Source: Zerene cesonia (lineage: Eukaryota; Arthropoda; Insecta; Lepidoptera; Pieridae). From it: a DNA stretch of 64,000 bases. Every line of letters begins with the position of its first letter. Within the stretch, counting starts at the first letter, position 1. A model generated the notes under the pieces. It was given only the letters and a program-made list of their open reading frames with translations, was not told the origin of the DNA and did not search any database. Shown in pieces: positions 62,628 through 64,000 of the stretch. Location of the stretch: the NCBI RefSeq assembly GCF_012273895.1, contig NC_052123.1, positions 930,001-994,000 on the forward strand, in the 5' to 3' direction. The position numbers and the translations under genes were made by a program.

Positions 62628-62812
62628 CATGCACCACAATACAAAACACAAATCACAACGAAACGCGATCTAAAAAACAACACCAACGCACCGTCTTCCT
62701 CAAAAGCCGCAAGCAGACTGATTGAACGAATGAAAATTGCAAAGCAACACGCGAATGAATGACGGAGCGGCAACGCGGCGCAACTACAGTTCAGGAGTGA
62801 ACATAATAACAT
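62628..62812 (-). promoter_or_regulatory. 5' UTR and core promoter of the minus-strand gene
   Basis: This is a CpG-rich block in AT-rich surroundings, directly upstream of the coding exon. TCAGTC on the minus strand (62,721-62,716) matches the arthropod initiator TCAKTY and would give a 5' UTR of about 90 nt. Two TCATTC matches further upstream are alternatives. No TATA box is seen near it. The antisense open frame across the block is chance. Confidence 0.4.
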
Positions 62813-63624
62813 ATGACCAATAATAATAATTATTTTTTATTTATTTTATCATCAGTGGGATTTATAAGTACTTTTTATCTCTGAGTTATATAAAAACAAA
62901 ATGTATTTACAAAATAATTAATATCATAACAATTTTAGAACATTGCTTGGTAGCAATTATTGTATTATGTTCGGTTAGTTAAATTTAAAAAGCAATTTCT
63001 AATTGCGATTCCAACATTTACGATGTAACAAAATCAATTAAAACATGTTTAAAGAAAGGGAAAGGGAAAAATCTATTATAAAATACATCCATAACTGTGT
63101 TTTTTTAGATTTCTAAACGAAAACATTAGGAAAAAAGTGCAATGCCCCTTTGAAAGTTGCCATCTATACGAGAACTACCAAACTTGTCGGTACCTATAAT
63201 TTAGTACGGCAATATTATCAAAAAACAACTGAACTTTAAACTAAAACAGGCCTCAAAATTATATTGTAAGACTTGCCATACATCTATTAAACTTATATGT
63301 TATACATAGTTTCCTAAAAATTATAATATGCGTTTGTCAACAGCAATCAAAATGTTCTGGTATATTTATTTCATGGATTGCAGAAAAATTTTAAACACAA
63401 ATTTTATCACATTTTTTTTTACAATTTTAAAATTAGTACGATAATAATTTACAGTGAATAAAATCATAATTAGGTACTAGGAAAATCTATTCAAGTACTC
63501 TAGCAGCACTGTTTGCCACAGATAATGTCAATCGGCAATCGCAATTCGTGGGACGTCATATAAACAAAACAAGAAGAGGCACGCATTACGTGATAATCCC
63601 TAATTGTTAATTAATTCATAAACG
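62813..63624. other. intergenic stretch between divergent gene starts
   Basis: AT-rich. The part nearest the plus-strand start (63,500-63,600) is less AT-rich and has GGGACGTCATATAAAC near 63,550, with a TATA-like ATATAA. No coding sequence seen. Confidence 0.4.
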
Positions 63625-64000
63625 ATGAATGTTTTTCATGAGAGAGAAATTAAAATTGAATATATAGAAGACGTTTCATTTGATCCTTTAGCCGATAACT
63701 GTGAAAACACTACAAAAAAAACAAAGAAAAAAATTGAAAGTGGGAAAGATGATTTTGCAGTGGATTATATAAATAAAAATACGGTAAATTATGCATGCAG
63801 TGTGGAGGTAATATATAGATCGTTTTATGAATAACATTCTATTTAGTTTGATTCAATATTTCCACTTTAAAATCATTGAGGTTATAACTAAAATTAGTAT
63901 GAACTGGTTTTTTGGTGGTAAGATACATATACATAACCATGATCTAAACACTTTACTGTTTCTTTTTTAGGATAATGTCATTAACTGGTACAAAGAAATT
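63625..64000 (+). CDS. 5' end of an unidentified spliced gene, cut by the window edge
   Basis: Exon 1 (63,625-63,807) encodes 61 residues starting MNVFHEREIKIEYIEDVSFD. It is acidic and then Lys-rich (KKTKKKIE near residues 31-38). It ends TGTGGAG before the donor GTAATA. The intron is 163 bp (63,808-63,970) and ends in a good polypyrimidine tract and acceptor (TTTCTTTTTTAG). Exon 2 starts at 63,971, keeps the frame (phase 0) and reads DNVINWYKEI to the window end. The start ATG has A at -3. Read-through without splicing would stop at 63,834. Short acidic first exons of this style (IKIEYIEDVSFDPL) are seen in insect zinc-finger and other nuclear proteins, but no diagnostic domain lies in the visible part, so I give no name. 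Confidence 0.65.

Overview
The window looks like a piece of a moth or butterfly (Lepidoptera) nuclear genome. It is AT-rich and eukaryotic, with spliceosomal introns, scaffold gaps written as runs of N, and a dense scatter of small transposon remains of types known from Lepidoptera. These include short non-autonomous Helitron-like elements (5' TC, 3' hairpin plus CTAG, inserted between A and T), a tRNA-derived SINE with a 16-bp target-site duplication, and a 5'-truncated Jockey-type LINE with a 12-bp target-site duplication. I see no bacterial operon, CRISPR array, rRNA gene or convincing tRNA gene.

Layout. From 1 to about 62,500 I find no exon I can defend. The sequence there is non-coding, intergenic or intronic. 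It carries transposon fragments (clusters near 1.6-2.7 kb, 11.2-14.7 kb, 22.2-22.8 kb, 45-55.5 kb and 57.5-58.0 kb), microsatellites, a 3.4-copy minisatellite at 42.5-42.96 kb, a long foldback at 15.2-15.4 kb, and several GC-richer patches that look like enhancers or promoters. Gaps lie at 13,228-13,237 (10 N), 21,244-22,243, 27,480-28,479 and 60,705-61,704 (1,000 N each). The last gap is flanked by nearly identical 73/75-bp sequence, so it is probably an unmerged overlap and not missing DNA.

The only likely protein-coding sequence is at the right end. On the minus strand, a 22-codon first coding exon (62,562-62,627) starts in a good context and ends at a GTGAGT donor. The rest of that gene would run leftwards, so much of this window may be its first intron. 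On the plus strand, a gene begins at 63,625 with a 61-codon exon, a 163-bp intron and an in-frame second exon that leaves the window at 64,000. The two genes are divergent, about 1 kb apart between start codons. I could not name either product.

Most open reading frames in the window are chance frames, or frames running through N gaps, and are not annotated. No previously undescribed multi-gene system is visible. The observations most worth checking are the foldback at 15.2 kb, the excess of perfect TGACGTCA octamers (eight found), the CACGTG-bearing minisatellite, the SINE whose sense strand ends in a T-run, and the two gene starts at the right edge.
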